NCBI RefSeq assembly: GCF_027172205.1
Contig: NC_070614.1
Coordinates: 46,936,001-47,000,000, forward strand
From: Podarcis raffonei
Lineage: Eukaryota > Chordata > Lepidosauria > Squamata > Lacertidae
Direction of reading: 5' to 3'
DNA: 64,000 bases
Of this stretch, positions 44,701 to 56,100 are shown one piece after another. The notes beneath the pieces are model-generated. The model ran no database searches. It saw only the letters and a program-made list of their open reading frames with translations, and had not been told where the DNA came from. How positions within the stretch are numbered: the stretch's first letter is position 1; the number at the start of each line of letters is the position of its first letter. The translations under genes and the position numbers were made by a program.

Positions 44701-46423
44701 AATATAATTATATGTGTGCCCATTTTGCTATGAGAATGTGTCTTTATAACAAAATATTTATTTACGAACTTTGTGGGTTCCAAAAGAATGACACTTAATT
44801 TTAAAAAAATTGAGAAAAATATGCATTTTCCAGTACAATGGTACCTTGTTTTGCATACGTCTTGGTTTGCATTTGTTTTGGATTATAAACAAGTCAAACC
44901 CGGAAGTGCGTGTCCCGGTTTGTAACATTTTTTTAGATTACAACCCTTTTTTTGGGGGGGGGATTACGAACAAATTTTTTGGGGAGGCCCCATTAGCAAA
45001 AGTGCGCCTTGGGTTACAACCTATTTTAGCTTACAAACAGACCTCCGGAACGGATTATGGTTTAAAACCAAGGTACCACTGTATATATCTTCTGCTTTAT
45101 TTACCTAAGCCTGGCAGAAGGAATATAGACACTAATTAGTGTTACCTGTTGAGTTGCCAGTTCATGTGAGCAAACTGAACAGGTTTAGGATCCAGCTTAT
45201 GCCCTGCTTCTGTCCCACCCTGCCTCTGGAAGGCCTTTTGAGTGCAGGACCTACACCAGTAGTGGCTAAACCATAGCTGAGATGGGATGAGCAAATTATA
45301 GCAGCATATCCTCAGCTGATCCAGGATTGGAGACTTAACACTCTCTGAACCTGTCTGAGGCTGGAATTCCTCTGCATCCTAAATCACTCATCCCAGAAGA
45401 TCTTGCCACAGGATTGCTCAACCAACTCTGCCTTTAAAAAATAAGCATTCTCTTTTAATTTGCATTCTCCCTCGTTTTCCAATGCGCAGATCCTACCTGT
45501 GGAACCTTGTAGAGGGTTAAGATTTCTGCCATATTGATAGATATGCCAGATGTAAGTCCTCCAATTATAGCTATGAGGTTTTTCTGGCTGTCACATTTGT
45601 AGTTAGGGACAAATCTGTGTGATTTGAAGAGCAGGTCCAAAGTGGTACGATAGGTCATTCTGGCATCGTAGTAGCTGTCATGGATGTGGAACCCAAGTGT
45701 AGCATTGGGCAAGATCTTTTGATCATCATTGATCTCCTTTATGGCAAACACCAAGGCCAGGATGTGCTGATAGAACTTTGTCACTATACTGCCAATGGAG
45801 TCGACACATTAATACTTTAATTCACACTTAAGCATTTGATACCATCTTTCCTCAATCCCATTCATTTTTGTTAGAGTAGTCTTTTATTTCTTGCTGTTTT
45901 CATTGGTTTTCATTTTTGAAATCCAGCATCATAGTGTAAATTTTATAATTTTTTTGCAAGCAATTTCCTCTAATGCAATTCTATCATCAATATATTTTGT
46001 CTTCTCATTTTTTTTATTTTTATGTTGTGAACGCCCCTGTAATCTTTGAATGAAGGGTAGTATACAGATTTAATTAACAACAACAGCAACAGGTATGTGG
46101 CAGTGATGTTGCTGCTGGATGGGTATTGCTAGCCACTCCTGCTTCACACAATTGTCTTGTAAAAGACAATTGCTTTTTTTTTGGGGGGGGGGAGTGAGGA
46201 ATATAAGTACTTACTGTGGAACCTCAAGTAGCTCCTGAGAAGGATCTTCCTTAAATTCAATTACCGAGGAATGGTAAAATATATGAGAAGCAATCCCACC
46301 AATCAGGAGGTCACCTGGCTGGTACCATTCATGTGGAACTGAGATTGGATCACCTGCAGGACACTGCATTGTATTGACTTTGCACACAATTGGTAGCAGA
46401 AGCAGTAGCAAAAGCCTCTGCAT
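41790..46423 (-). CDS. V2R-E: vomeronasal type-2 receptor, complete six-exon gene (871 aa)
   Basis: Exons in coding order are 46215-46423, 45497-45788, 43796-44659, 43188-43409, 42786-42912 and 41790-42691; total 2616 bp in frame. The signal peptide is [15 protein letters not shown]. The N-terminal signature [16 protein letters not shown] follows. Exon 2 reads [18 protein letters not shown]; exon 3 starts [12 protein letters not shown]. Exon 5 is lysine-rich ([16 protein letters not shown]). Exon 6 ends [13 protein letters not shown]. All introns keep GT-AG ends. Intron 3 (43410-43795) contains a stray exon 3 end from another V2R. Close in exons 1 and 4 to V2R-D. Confidence 0.93.
43622..43716 (-). 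pseudogene. Orphan V2R exon 3 end inside intron 3 of V2R-E
   Basis: The minus strand reads [16 protein letters not shown] and, after a frame break, DLQSLHP, matching the end of V2R exon 3 (V2[17 protein letters not shown]...[10 protein letters not shown]). It lies about 80 bp below the true exon 3 end of V2R-E. Confidence 0.75.
44836..45081. mobile_element. Tigger/pogo-like MITE (copy 2 of 3)
   Basis: Ends CAATGGTACCTTG and CCAAGGTACCACTG, flanked by TA. The interior has CCCCATTAGCAAAAGTG as in the other copies. Located in intron 2 of V2R-E. The rest of that intron, 45085-45490, shows nothing recognised. Confidence 0.8.
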
Positions 46424-46699
46424 AGTTGCAATAAATCTCCTCTTAGGGGGCAGATTCCTTGGTGTTCATACACACCAACTGCCTGACTTTGACTACGTTA
46501 AATGTTGCCACACTCTCACAATTCACTACATAAGGTGAAACATATCACCTTTGCTTTTAGCATAAGCATAGTTTAAATAGTTAATCCTTCTCTCTCTTTT
46601 TATGCTGGGTGTTCAATATGAAAAAGTGGCGCTATGTGTAATCATTATCACAGGCTACCTTCTGTCTCCCACTCCCAACTGTCAGTGAGCACTTTGTTT

Positions 46700-46819
46700 C
46701 CTTAATACTTTTCCAAGCTGTTTTTTGACTGCTTTCTAGTATCTTTGTGAAAGCCTTTCGATATTTGGGTGACTGAAGCAATTATTTTGAATTGGCTAAT
46801 TGCAGGGGGAGATAATTAC
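46700..46819 (-). promoter_or_regulatory. Candidate promoter module of V2R-E
   Basis: GGCTAATTGCAGGGGGAGAT followed by AATTAC at 46794-46819 (plus strand), about 370 bp above the ATG. The TATA-like site near 46703 is degenerate. The module keeps the roughly 86-bp spacing but sits about 100 bp further from the start codon than in V2R-A to V2R-D. Confidence 0.45.
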
Positions 46820-47910
46820 ACCTTCAGACTTTAGAGTCGGAAGTAAGTGCAAATAAGTTTCCTTGTTTGTGTAGATGAGAAAACTTCAGATTTCCCTGAA
46901 GATCAAAGCCCTGCAAGAAAATCAGGACCTGACACAGAGCCATAATCTTACCTACGGAAACCAATAAGTGCTAAATCGTAAAACGAAATCCACTGTCCAA
47001 CTCCAATTTTGCAATAAAATTGTAACCTTGAACGTATTGACATGGGATCAACAAGAGGAGCAGTGACACTTGATTTAATCTAAAAATTTTCCTCTAGTCT
47101 GGTGTGAGCTGTTTTGTTGAGCCAGCTCAAGAATATCAGGCTCATGTAGCCCAGAACTGAAACATCACAATGGTTAACCGAATGCTCACCCACAGGTTCT
47201 TAGAGCAAAAGCATTCTCCCCACACATGATTCCCAGCATCTGGCAACTGGCATTGAGAAGCAATACCACTGTGGAGGTGGAACATTGTCATTATACTTAG
47301 TAGCCAACTATTCTCCACCTACTTCACAAAGGAATAGAATACAAAGCACCACTGGCCACAGGGAAAATCAAATGGGCAGATAATATGGCTGCATTTTTAA
47401 TTGTGAACCAGTGTAACCTCTGCAACATAGCTGGGACATAGCTGCATGGTGGATTATCTGCTTTGCAAGTAAACAGTACGAAGTTCAATAGCCTGCATAT
47501 GCCAGTTGAACTGGGAGATGGCCAAAAGACCCATGTAGCCCAGAACAGAGTAAAAGATGGCAACAGAGTCTTCATTACATAGGACAATGACTTCACCCAT
47601 TACTGTGTGCATATCTAAATCAGGGAAGGGTGGAAACATTGCTATCCAAAAAGCACAGATGCTTACTTGAATGAGGGAGCATGAAAGGACAATGGAGGTA
47701 GCCAGTCTTCTGCCCACCCACTTCCTCATGCTGGAACCTGACTTGGTGGCTATGAAAGCTACAACTACAGTGATGATTTTGGCTAAGACACAAGAAATGG
47801 CCACTGAGAAAATGATGCCAAAAGTGGGTTGTTAAACAAGAACAAACCTATGGTTATGTGAAACATACTCAATAAACACACAAGACGTACGTAACCAGAT
47901 GCACTTTTGA

Positions 47911-48044
47911 ATAAATAAGGTATACTATTCATTGTAACAAATGGTAGATATCAACGGAAGTCTCATAAAGTTCAACAAAAAAAGTAGAAGACCCAGTGGA
48001 TCACTTCATTCTCTAATCAGTCCATGCATAAGGTCCATACATAT
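47911..48044 (+). repeat. Terminal inverted repeat of the Penelope-like element, left
   Basis: Begins ATAAATAAGGTATACTATTC and is the near-exact reverse complement of 49318-49452. Confidence 0.88.
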
Positions 48045-49317
48045 ATAAACAAAAACAAGGTGTAGCTATGGGTTTGAAATGTGCTCCCAGTGTGGCCAAT
48101 ATCTTTATGAGAAATTTTGATTTAGAGCACATTGTTCATAATAACCCATTTAGTGAATGTATTTTGTTTTATGGCCAATATATAGGTGATTTGATATTTA
48201 GATTTTCTGAGGATATTTTTGAACCGTTTAACCATTGGATCAATAGTGTAATTCCACATTTGACCTTTGAAGAGACTTCAAGTCCACATCATTTACCTTT
48301 TCTTGATCTAGATTTTTTGTGGATGAGTCAAGAATTAAAGTGCGTCCATATAAGAAAAGCACAGATAGAAATTCCTTGTTATATTATAGATCTAATCATC
48401 CCAAACATCTCCGTGATAACCTTCCCTTAGGTCAGTTTCTAAGATTAAAACGCAATTCATCAGACCCACGAGACTTAAAAGTCCATTCTAATTTGCTTTC
48501 TGCATCCTTATTACAAAGAGGTTATCCAAAATCTGTAAAAACTGCCTTTCAAAAAACACAATTAAAAGAGAGGTTGACCCTTCTTACATGTGGTTCACAT
48601 GTTAATACAAGATCTTTGTATATTTTTGCTTCCTTAGAATACAACCATATGACTTTCAGAATTGAGAATTGAATTCTTTACATCCCTCAGGTCTGAATAC
48701 TGAAATTGATTATAGTTGCTTTTTGTGAATGTGTACTAATGTTTATATGTAGAACACCTGAGCATGGGCTAAGTTTGTTTTATTTCTGTGGGCCGAGTAG
48801 ATTACTTTGAAAAACACATTTTGTTCCTATAGATTGCTATTATTTTATGTATGAGTTTGTTTAAATATATAACATGTGAGCATGGATTAAGTTTGTTTTA
48901 CCTTTGTTGTGCCATATGGGTCAATTTAAGAGAGAAATTGTGTATCTGTGGATTGCCAACACCTGTTACTCAAACCAATATTGTGCTTGTCCATATAATC
49001 CTGCTTCGTAACATTTGCTGCTTACTGCAGCTACTACTATGCTATAAGATCCACTGTCCTGTAGTATTACATATGTACAGCTGTTTATGGTTTTTTATAT
49101 CATTTTTGCTATAAAAATGTGTGAGATGACGATATTGTATTTATTTGTATTACCTAGAGCCTGTACTACTGATGAAGCCTAGGATGCCAAAACAAGGCTA
49201 ATATTCTGGAAATCCTTGTCTTAGACTCTGTGAAAGGATTCTGTGGAACTGTAACAACCTTTCATGTGGGTTATTGGACTCTATGAACAGACAGGTGGAA
49301 TAGACGCTGAAACTTAC

Positions 49318-49452
49318 ACATGTATGGACCTTATGCATGGGCTGATTAGAGAATGAACTGATCTACTGGGTCATTTACTTTTTGTTGTTGAACTTTATGA
49401 GACTTCCGTTGATATCTACCATTTGTTACAATGAATAGTATACCTTATTTAT
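49318..49452 (-). repeat. Terminal inverted repeat of the Penelope-like element, right
   Basis: Reverse complement partner of 47911-48044, ending close to the 13-bp target duplication. Confidence 0.88.
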
Positions 49453-50231
49453 TAAAAAGTGGGTTGTTGGCATCACTACACTACACAAGGTTTACCAAGG
49501 AATAGGAAAGAAGAAAGGAAGCAGAGAACGAGGGAGATTAGGAGAGTGTAGGTGAGAGCTTGGTTGTTGGCCTTCACAATGGGGGTGTCTTTGTATTTAA
49601 TAAAAATCCCTAACACCCAGACTGTGATGAGGGAAACCCACCCCCCAGCAACTGATGCTAAAGTGATCCCCAAAGGTTCTTCATATGACAGAAAGTTCAT
49701 ATGTTTTGGGATGCAATCATGTCTGTTTATGCTTGGATATTGATCTTCTGTGCATCTGAAACAGTCATTCATGTCTGAGAAATATTTTTTTAAAAAAACA
49801 CCAGTTCAGTTCTTGTTCATCTCAAACATCACATTGAATTAAACACATATGATGCCAACATTTTATAATGAGGAGAATACCTGCCAGTCTGGTTTGAAAT
49901 TTTCCCTTTGGGGAATGGGGCGCAATCATAGCAGCAAAACTTTTATCCTTTCTTTTCTTTTTTTTCTGATGACCAGGATGGCAATATTCATTGCACACAT
50001 AAAGGGGAAGCACCTATGCACAAATATGATAGGAGTTTGGGGAATGAGATTTTGGAATACACCTCTTACAGAGACGTGCATCACACTTACTTTTATTGAA
50101 TGCTTACTTAGGTTGCCAACACTTCAATGTGAGTAGTGGCTAATATGATGAAAAACGAGAGGCTTGTTGTTACTAAGTCCTGCCAACCACCTTATGCCTG
50201 CACTCCCAACTATACCTGACAGAGGGGGTTA

Positions 50232-50350
50232 TTTATAACTATTTCCAAGTTTCCTTCATGTTTTCCAGTGCCTTCTGGAAAGCTTTTAGAAATTTGGCCA
50301 AGTGAACACATTATTGTGATTTAGATAATTGTAGGGGAAGATAATTACTT
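50232..50350 (-). promoter_or_regulatory. Promoter module retained above pseudogene V2R-F
   Basis: The coding strand has TATAAAT (plus TTTATA at 50232-50237), and 85 bp further out AGATAATTGTAGGGGAAGAT followed by AATTAC. It matches V2R-D although the exons it would drive are deleted. Confidence 0.5.
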
Positions 50351-50917
50351 CTTCATACATGTGACACTTTTGGTAAAATATATGAAGACCTTTCTTTTGA
50401 GATTTGACCACACATCTCTTCTGCTCCCTAAAGAAATTAGAAATAGAAGATTTGTTCCAGATTTACATCATGAGCAGATCCCATCTGGAAAATGCATCTA
50501 CAGTGGAGCTATCTTATTGCCTGGAGATGTAATCAGTAAATTCTGAAATGATGTCTAATGTTCAGAAAATTGAAGCACACTTATCAATCTATTTTTATTT
50601 AACAGATTTATACCTTATTTCTTGAGAGAGCTTCTCCACAATGTGCAACAAAATGTAAAGTCAACAGCAGCATCCCAAAAAGCACTGGCAACCAGTGCAA
50701 CTTGTGTAATATCAAAGAAATGAGTGCCAATCTCCCAATCTCAGCTGCAAAGCGGGTAGATTTATCGTTTCACAGATGAAGTTTTTGAGTGGCCTTCAAA
50801 GGCAGCCCAATTCAGAAATCTGCCCAGATGCTGGTCAACAACATTTTTGGATTGCTAGACATATTTCACATTTTTAGCTAGTGCTGTGGGCACATTGTAA
50901 AATGGCTGTTCTAGGTA

Positions 50918-51045
50918 CAGTATCCTCCAGCTGTTCTTAGTTTACAATTCCATCATCTTTTATCACTGGTCCTGCTAACTAGGGATGATGGGAGTTGTAA
51001 TCCAAACACAGCTGGAGACCCAAGTTTGGGAAACACCGTTCTACA
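50918..51045. repeat. Palindromic interspersed repeat
   Basis: Contains GGGATGATGGGAGTTGTAAT and partly inverted sequence before it (TTTACAATTCCATCATC), typical of a common squamate short repeat. A related piece lies near 2850. Confidence 0.5.
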
Positions 51046-51694
51046 GCAAAGCCAAGGCTGCCATCCTCTACTCACTTACTTGAGACTAAACCCGGTTTAA
51101 AACTGAGACTTACTTCTGAATAGATGTGCTGTAAGTTAACGATATAGTAAACTATTAGTAGGTGCCTGGTCTTTAGCTGCTTCCAAGCAGGAGACATATC
51201 TTTTGGGGAAGAGGGCAATGGCAGCAATTTCTCTCAGAAATGAACCATTTCTTGAATCCAGGAATGAAGGAGAGTTTCAGTGAGTTTGCTTTTTCAAGTG
51301 AACGAATGTATTTCATACCTCCTTAACTGATACGCAGATAAGATAGGAACATAGATTTATACTTTGGATTTTGCACATTTCTGAATTTTGCAGTAAAAGC
51401 TTTCAGCTCAAAAAACAGCACCAACATGCTTAAATTTTATAAAGTGTACTTAGAAATGTTCATATTGAGACTGTTAAAGGTTTAGGATTTTTTCCCACAG
51501 ATTAACAGAAAAATGTGCTAAAGAAATGCAAGTTTGACACGTATTGATGTGCACACCCCAAACTTGAATGACAACAAACACACACTGTTTTTGAAGCCAG
51601 AAACACACAATGAAGAATGACAAGGAGCAAACTGCCTTCTTCCCTGAATCCCAGCTCCAAAAAGCAGAAGAGGGAGATTTTTAAAACCAGAACA

Positions 51695-51785
51695 AACTTA
51701 GTTGGTCTCTAAGGTGCCACTGGACAATTTTTTATTTTTTAAATTTAATTCGACTGTGTCAGACCAAGACAGCTACCTACCTGAA
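51695..51785 (+). repeat. Interspersed repeat tail (TTAGTTGGTCTCTAAGGTGC)
   Basis: The string ACTTAGTTGGTCTCTAAGGT, followed by a T-rich stretch and CAGACCAAGACAGCTACC, is a widespread reptile retroposon tail; the family is not named with confidence. Other sequence in 50350-53197 shows no gene. Confidence 0.5.
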
Positions 51786-52204
51786 TTTAAAACCTTGTTC
51801 GCCTCATGTCTCCTGGAATCCTGTTGGAGCTGTAGTCTGCTGCCTTAATTACAACATTTTTAAATATAGAAGAGAGAAAAATACCCTTGAAGAGATTTGG
51901 CTCTTAATGAGACCATTGGCAGGAGGGGTGACATTCCTTCCCCCACCCCTCCCCCCCACCCCGGGAGATGCAAAACTAATGGAAGGCATATTTGGAGTCA
52001 TACAAAGAATGACACAATTGGTGTCATACTTAACCACCACCATCCCACTCTAAATTCTCAAGTTCACACGACACTCTGCAATGAAAGCATTTCACTTCAA
52101 TGAAGACATTGAAGACCCTTGATGAATCAGGCCCAAGTCCCATCTGGTTTAGCATTTTGATTCTTTCAGTGGAAGCCTGCATTCTCTCCACTTGTGATTA
52201 AGAA

Positions 52205-52450
52205 AAGGCTATTGGTGACTACTAGCCATGATGGCTAAGGGCAGCAACGCTTCTGAGTACCAGCTGCTGGAAACCACAGGAGCAGGGAGATCTCTTGTGG
52301 ACAAATCTTGCTTGCTGGATTCCCAAAGGCATCTGGTTGGCCACAGTAAGAATGGGATGCTGGACTAGATGGGTCATTGGCCTAACACAACAGTCTCTTC
52401 TTATGATTTCCAGCACTTGATACTGAGAAGCACATGACAGTGGCAAAATA
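52205..52450 (+). repeat. Retroposon 3' module (GCTGGACTAGATGGGTCATT)
   Basis: Carries CATCTGGTTGGCCAC and CTGGACTAGATGGGTCATTG followed by CTTCTTATG, a repeat tail common in squamates. Weaker relatives lie near 32480 and 41585 and in the SINE at 61620-61822. Confidence 0.55.
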
Positions 52451-53197
52451 CAGCCATTGTGGCTAATGTGTGCACTTTTTAATTTATAGGTGTTCAAACT
52501 GTCGTTAATATTGTGTTTTACATTGTTGTAACATGATAATTTATATCCCTGCGTCCTTTGCTTTTTAAATCTGATTGCAATACCAAAAAAATGAACAGAA
52601 ACAGGTCTTAGCCTTCATTGATAAATGATATTTTATTTCTTAAATTTGTTCAGATATGTGACAAAAATGAAATGAATCAGCTGATATGGTATCCTGAACT
52701 AACTGATAGGGTAGGTCCACAGCTTTCATTGCCACAAACACTTCAGAATAAATGCAAATTTAATATCAGATTAGCATTACAGTAGTATCAGTGTTCGAAA
52801 CTCCCATTGTTCTAGTTGCATTTTGTGACAGGGGATTTCATTAGCACAAGCAGTTTGTGAGCTCTGGGCACAGTACATTGCCTAAGATTTTAAATAAAAA
52901 ACTGCAGAGTGGGAGGAAAGGAGGACTTTTTACTTTCTCCCCACTTCCAGCTACTCTCTAAAGACTGGAGAAGAGACCGTCTTAAGAATATTAGGGGGAA
53001 AACTAGACAGTGTGAAAAATGAACATAATATTTTAGCTACAGTTCATTCATTTTCAGCTTTGTATTCTTGTTATAAAAAGTGTGCCTAGACATTGCGTTT
53101 CTGAACCCATAACCTAGGTTTAAGGTGCCATTTAGTTCCTAGCGTTCATATCTCAGTTTCAAACACTGAGTAGAAAGTAATTAAATTATTACATTCC

Positions 53198-56100
53198 TTA
53201 ATTATATCTCCTTGCTAGTTGCTCTTTGATGTTCAGCTTGGGCTTCAGCAGAATAATGTAGCATTTAGGGACAAAGATACAACCCAATAGCCCAGCACCA
53301 GAGGCTAAGATGGAGAAGATCTCTACAGCTACCATATATTTCCCCTTGGTGCTCAGGTAGGTAGGGACAAAGGACATCCAAACACTAGAAAACATCAACA
53401 TGCTGAAGGTGATAAATTTGGCCTCATTGAAAGTGTCTGGCAACTTCCTGGCCAGGAAAGCCACATTGAAGCTGATGATGGCTAGAAGGCCCATGTAGCC
53501 CAGGACAAGATAAAACATGAGGACAGAACCTTCGTTGCATTCAACTATGATCTCCACAGCCTGTGAGTACATGTCCAAATCTGGGAATGGGGGAGAGATT
53601 GCCAGCCACACCACACAAATGCCTGCTTGAATAAGAGAGCTTGAAAGCACAATGGAGTTGGCCAGTCTTTTGCCCACCCACTTCCTCATGCTAGACCCCG
53701 GTTTGGTGGCCATAAAAGCAACAACCACAGTGATGGTTTTAGCCAACACACAAGAAACAGCCACAGAGAAGACAATGCCAAAAGTAGTTTGACGGAGAAT
53801 GCAGGTCACCTTCGTAGGTCTTCCAAGAAACAGCAAAGAACAGAGGAAGCAGAGGAGGAGGGAGACAAGGAGAATGTAGCTGATGTCCCGATTGTTGGCT
53901 TTGACTATGGGGGTATCTCTGTGCTTGATGAAAAGTCTTAGCACAAAAGTGGTGATGAGTGAAAGAAGAACAGAAACCGAACCAAGGCTGATCCCCAAAG
54001 ATTCTTCAAAGGAAAGAAATGTCATAAGCTTGGAGATGCATCTATCTCTACTCTGTTTAGGATATTGATCATCTGGGCATTTAAAGCATTCATCCATGTC
54101 TGAAAAAGGAAAGATGATTCATCACCCCTGTGCCAATTTATACACAAATTGTATCTGATTCTAGGACTGTATACTCCATTGTTTCAGTGGTTGGTCATTC
54201 TTTAGCCAATGAGTCAGATCTGTGATTGACAAGTGACTTGGAAAAGAAAAACACATAAGCAACAGAAATCCGTGTCGGCCTCTCCAAAAACAATACTACT
54301 GTATTCCATCCCCTTTAGTGCACTTTTTCAGCTTCTGTCTCATTTTCTAGTGCTTGGAATCTCAGCAGTTTGCCCTTCTCTTTTTCCTAGCAACAAGGAC
54401 GCATATTTCCTTTGGTGAATTTGTCTGAAATCAGGTTACTCACTATAAATCTTTTTTTCTTTTCTTTTTTCAAATACAGCTATACAATAGCTACAGTGGA
54501 TATTAAGAAATCCTCTGCCCTCACACAGCAAAAGCAAAATTAGAAGAAGAAAAAACCTGCAAAAATGGTTTAGCCTGTCTCCTACTATACAGGAGCTAAA
54601 GTCTAGGCCCTACTTAAGAATTCATTGTACTTACACGAATCTTATACAATTTGCAGATCTGTGATCTGTTTTATGTATGAGCCAAGGGTAAATATACCTA
54701 CGGTCTCCTGAGCCCATAACATCCTGTTGGCATCCCAGTCTGCCCCTGCCAAAACAATGACTGGGAGAGGGCAAAACTCAACCCACCACTGAACATATTC
54801 TGGATCCAAAAGTGTTCTGTGGTGGGTTGCTTTCTGTCTCCCATCAGCTACTTTAAGGGGCTGTCATTTCTAATTCAGCTTAACAGAGACACAAGGCCCC
54901 ATTTTGCTTGAACAGGCAGAGGTCAATTCTGTTGTAAAATGGCTTGTGTGCCCAAAGTTTAAGTGACCCTTTCTTCCCGAGTATTTGCAAAATTGCTTAC
55001 AAAATTTGGGCAAAATTTGAACCACACAATCCCATGTTCTGTTTAATCCACCAGAGTATAACAATTGGTGAAGTGTATTACTTACCCATTTGGTCAGAGA
55101 TCTTCCCTTCTGGGCATGGAGCACAATCATAGCAGCAAAATTTCTCACCTTCTTTCTTTTTCTTCTGATAACCAGGGGGGCAAGAATCTCCACATACAGA
55201 AATAGGTGTTACCTATGCAGAGCAATGAAGGGAGTTTAGGGGTGGATAAAGTGTGGGGTGGAGTATTGATTTACTGTCACACAAAGGAAAAAACATAACA
55301 ACAGGCATGCCTAAATACAGAACATGACATATAATGATGGGGCATTGAGAGCCCACCTTCACATGTCCATTCTCAAGCTACAGAATTGTTGAAAGAAATT
55401 CTGGGGTGGACTGGTAAGTGTCTTACAAAATTTAGGGTGTGGGACTTTGCTATCTCTGCAAAACAGCAGCAGTGATCCTATGCTGTTCCTTTACTCAATC
55501 AAAGACATTTTGCTTCACAATATTATAAGGTTTTTCTTATCTTCCAGCTGTCTTCTTGAAAAATGTCATGACTACAGCAACATCACTCTCCAATAATTCA
55601 TCTGAACATTCTGTTTATCTCAGCCATCTATATAACTGAATTCTGAAAAGAGAGAGGTGTTATGTGTACAGCTTCTCAAGTCCAGTGGATATGAAAATAG
55701 CCATTTCTGGACTGAGTTGCTCTCCCCTGGTTGGAGCTGTTCATAGCTTGTGGGGTGTACTCCTGGATCATTTAGACCTCCAATCACATACCCTGAAAAT
55801 GGAACTGTTGCCCAGAGTATCTAAGAATCCATACCTGCTTAAAGCTCCTGTGCCACACAATGATATTGTCATTAATAGTGAATTGTTTTCCTTCCCCAGC
55901 ACCTGGATCCATCATTCCAACTTTCATTTTAATAAAGGAATTGTTTGGGAATAGGTCCATGTTCATGATATCAAATCTGGCCATCAATTCCCCATGGTCA
56001 TCAAAAAACATTTTTTCTCCAGCTGAGTTGTTAAAAGAAATTCTTTGAAGAAAGGAGTGAAGCTGGGGGGAACAAAAAAATAAAGAAGAAACATGATGAA

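Larger units (their letters stand above)
47834..49455 (+). mobile_element. Penelope-like element inserted in V2R-F exon 6
   Basis: Flanked by a 13-bp duplication, AAAGTGGGTTGTT, at 47821-47833 and 49456-49468. Inner frames resemble the Penelope reverse transcriptase (MGLKCAPSVANIFMRNFD) and the adjoining region towards the GIY-YIG endonuclease (LPLGQFLRLKRNSSD). It is truncated and broken. Its ends, 47911-48044 and 49318-49452, are inverted copies of each other over about 134 bp, consistent with the terminal repeats known for this family. It is younger than the loss of function of the host exon, or close to it in time. Confidence 0.82.
47514..50013 (-). pseudogene. V2R-F: V2R pseudogene, exons 5 and 6 only, split by a Penelope-like insertion
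   Basis: A decayed paralog of V2R-D. Exon 5 (49885-50013) is 129 bp instead of 127, which shifts the frame after HQKKKK, and its donor is GC. Exon 6 starts at 49774 ([20 protein letters not shown]). A rearrangement after GKPCVV gives an early stop near 49476. The element at 47834-49455 then interrupts it; the exon resumes at 47833 ([20 protein letters not shown]) and is cut off after GYMGLLAIS at 47514. Exons 1-4 are absent: intron 4 runs by about 50140 straight into sequence matching the 5' flank of V2R-D, including its promoter module. Confidence 0.9.
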
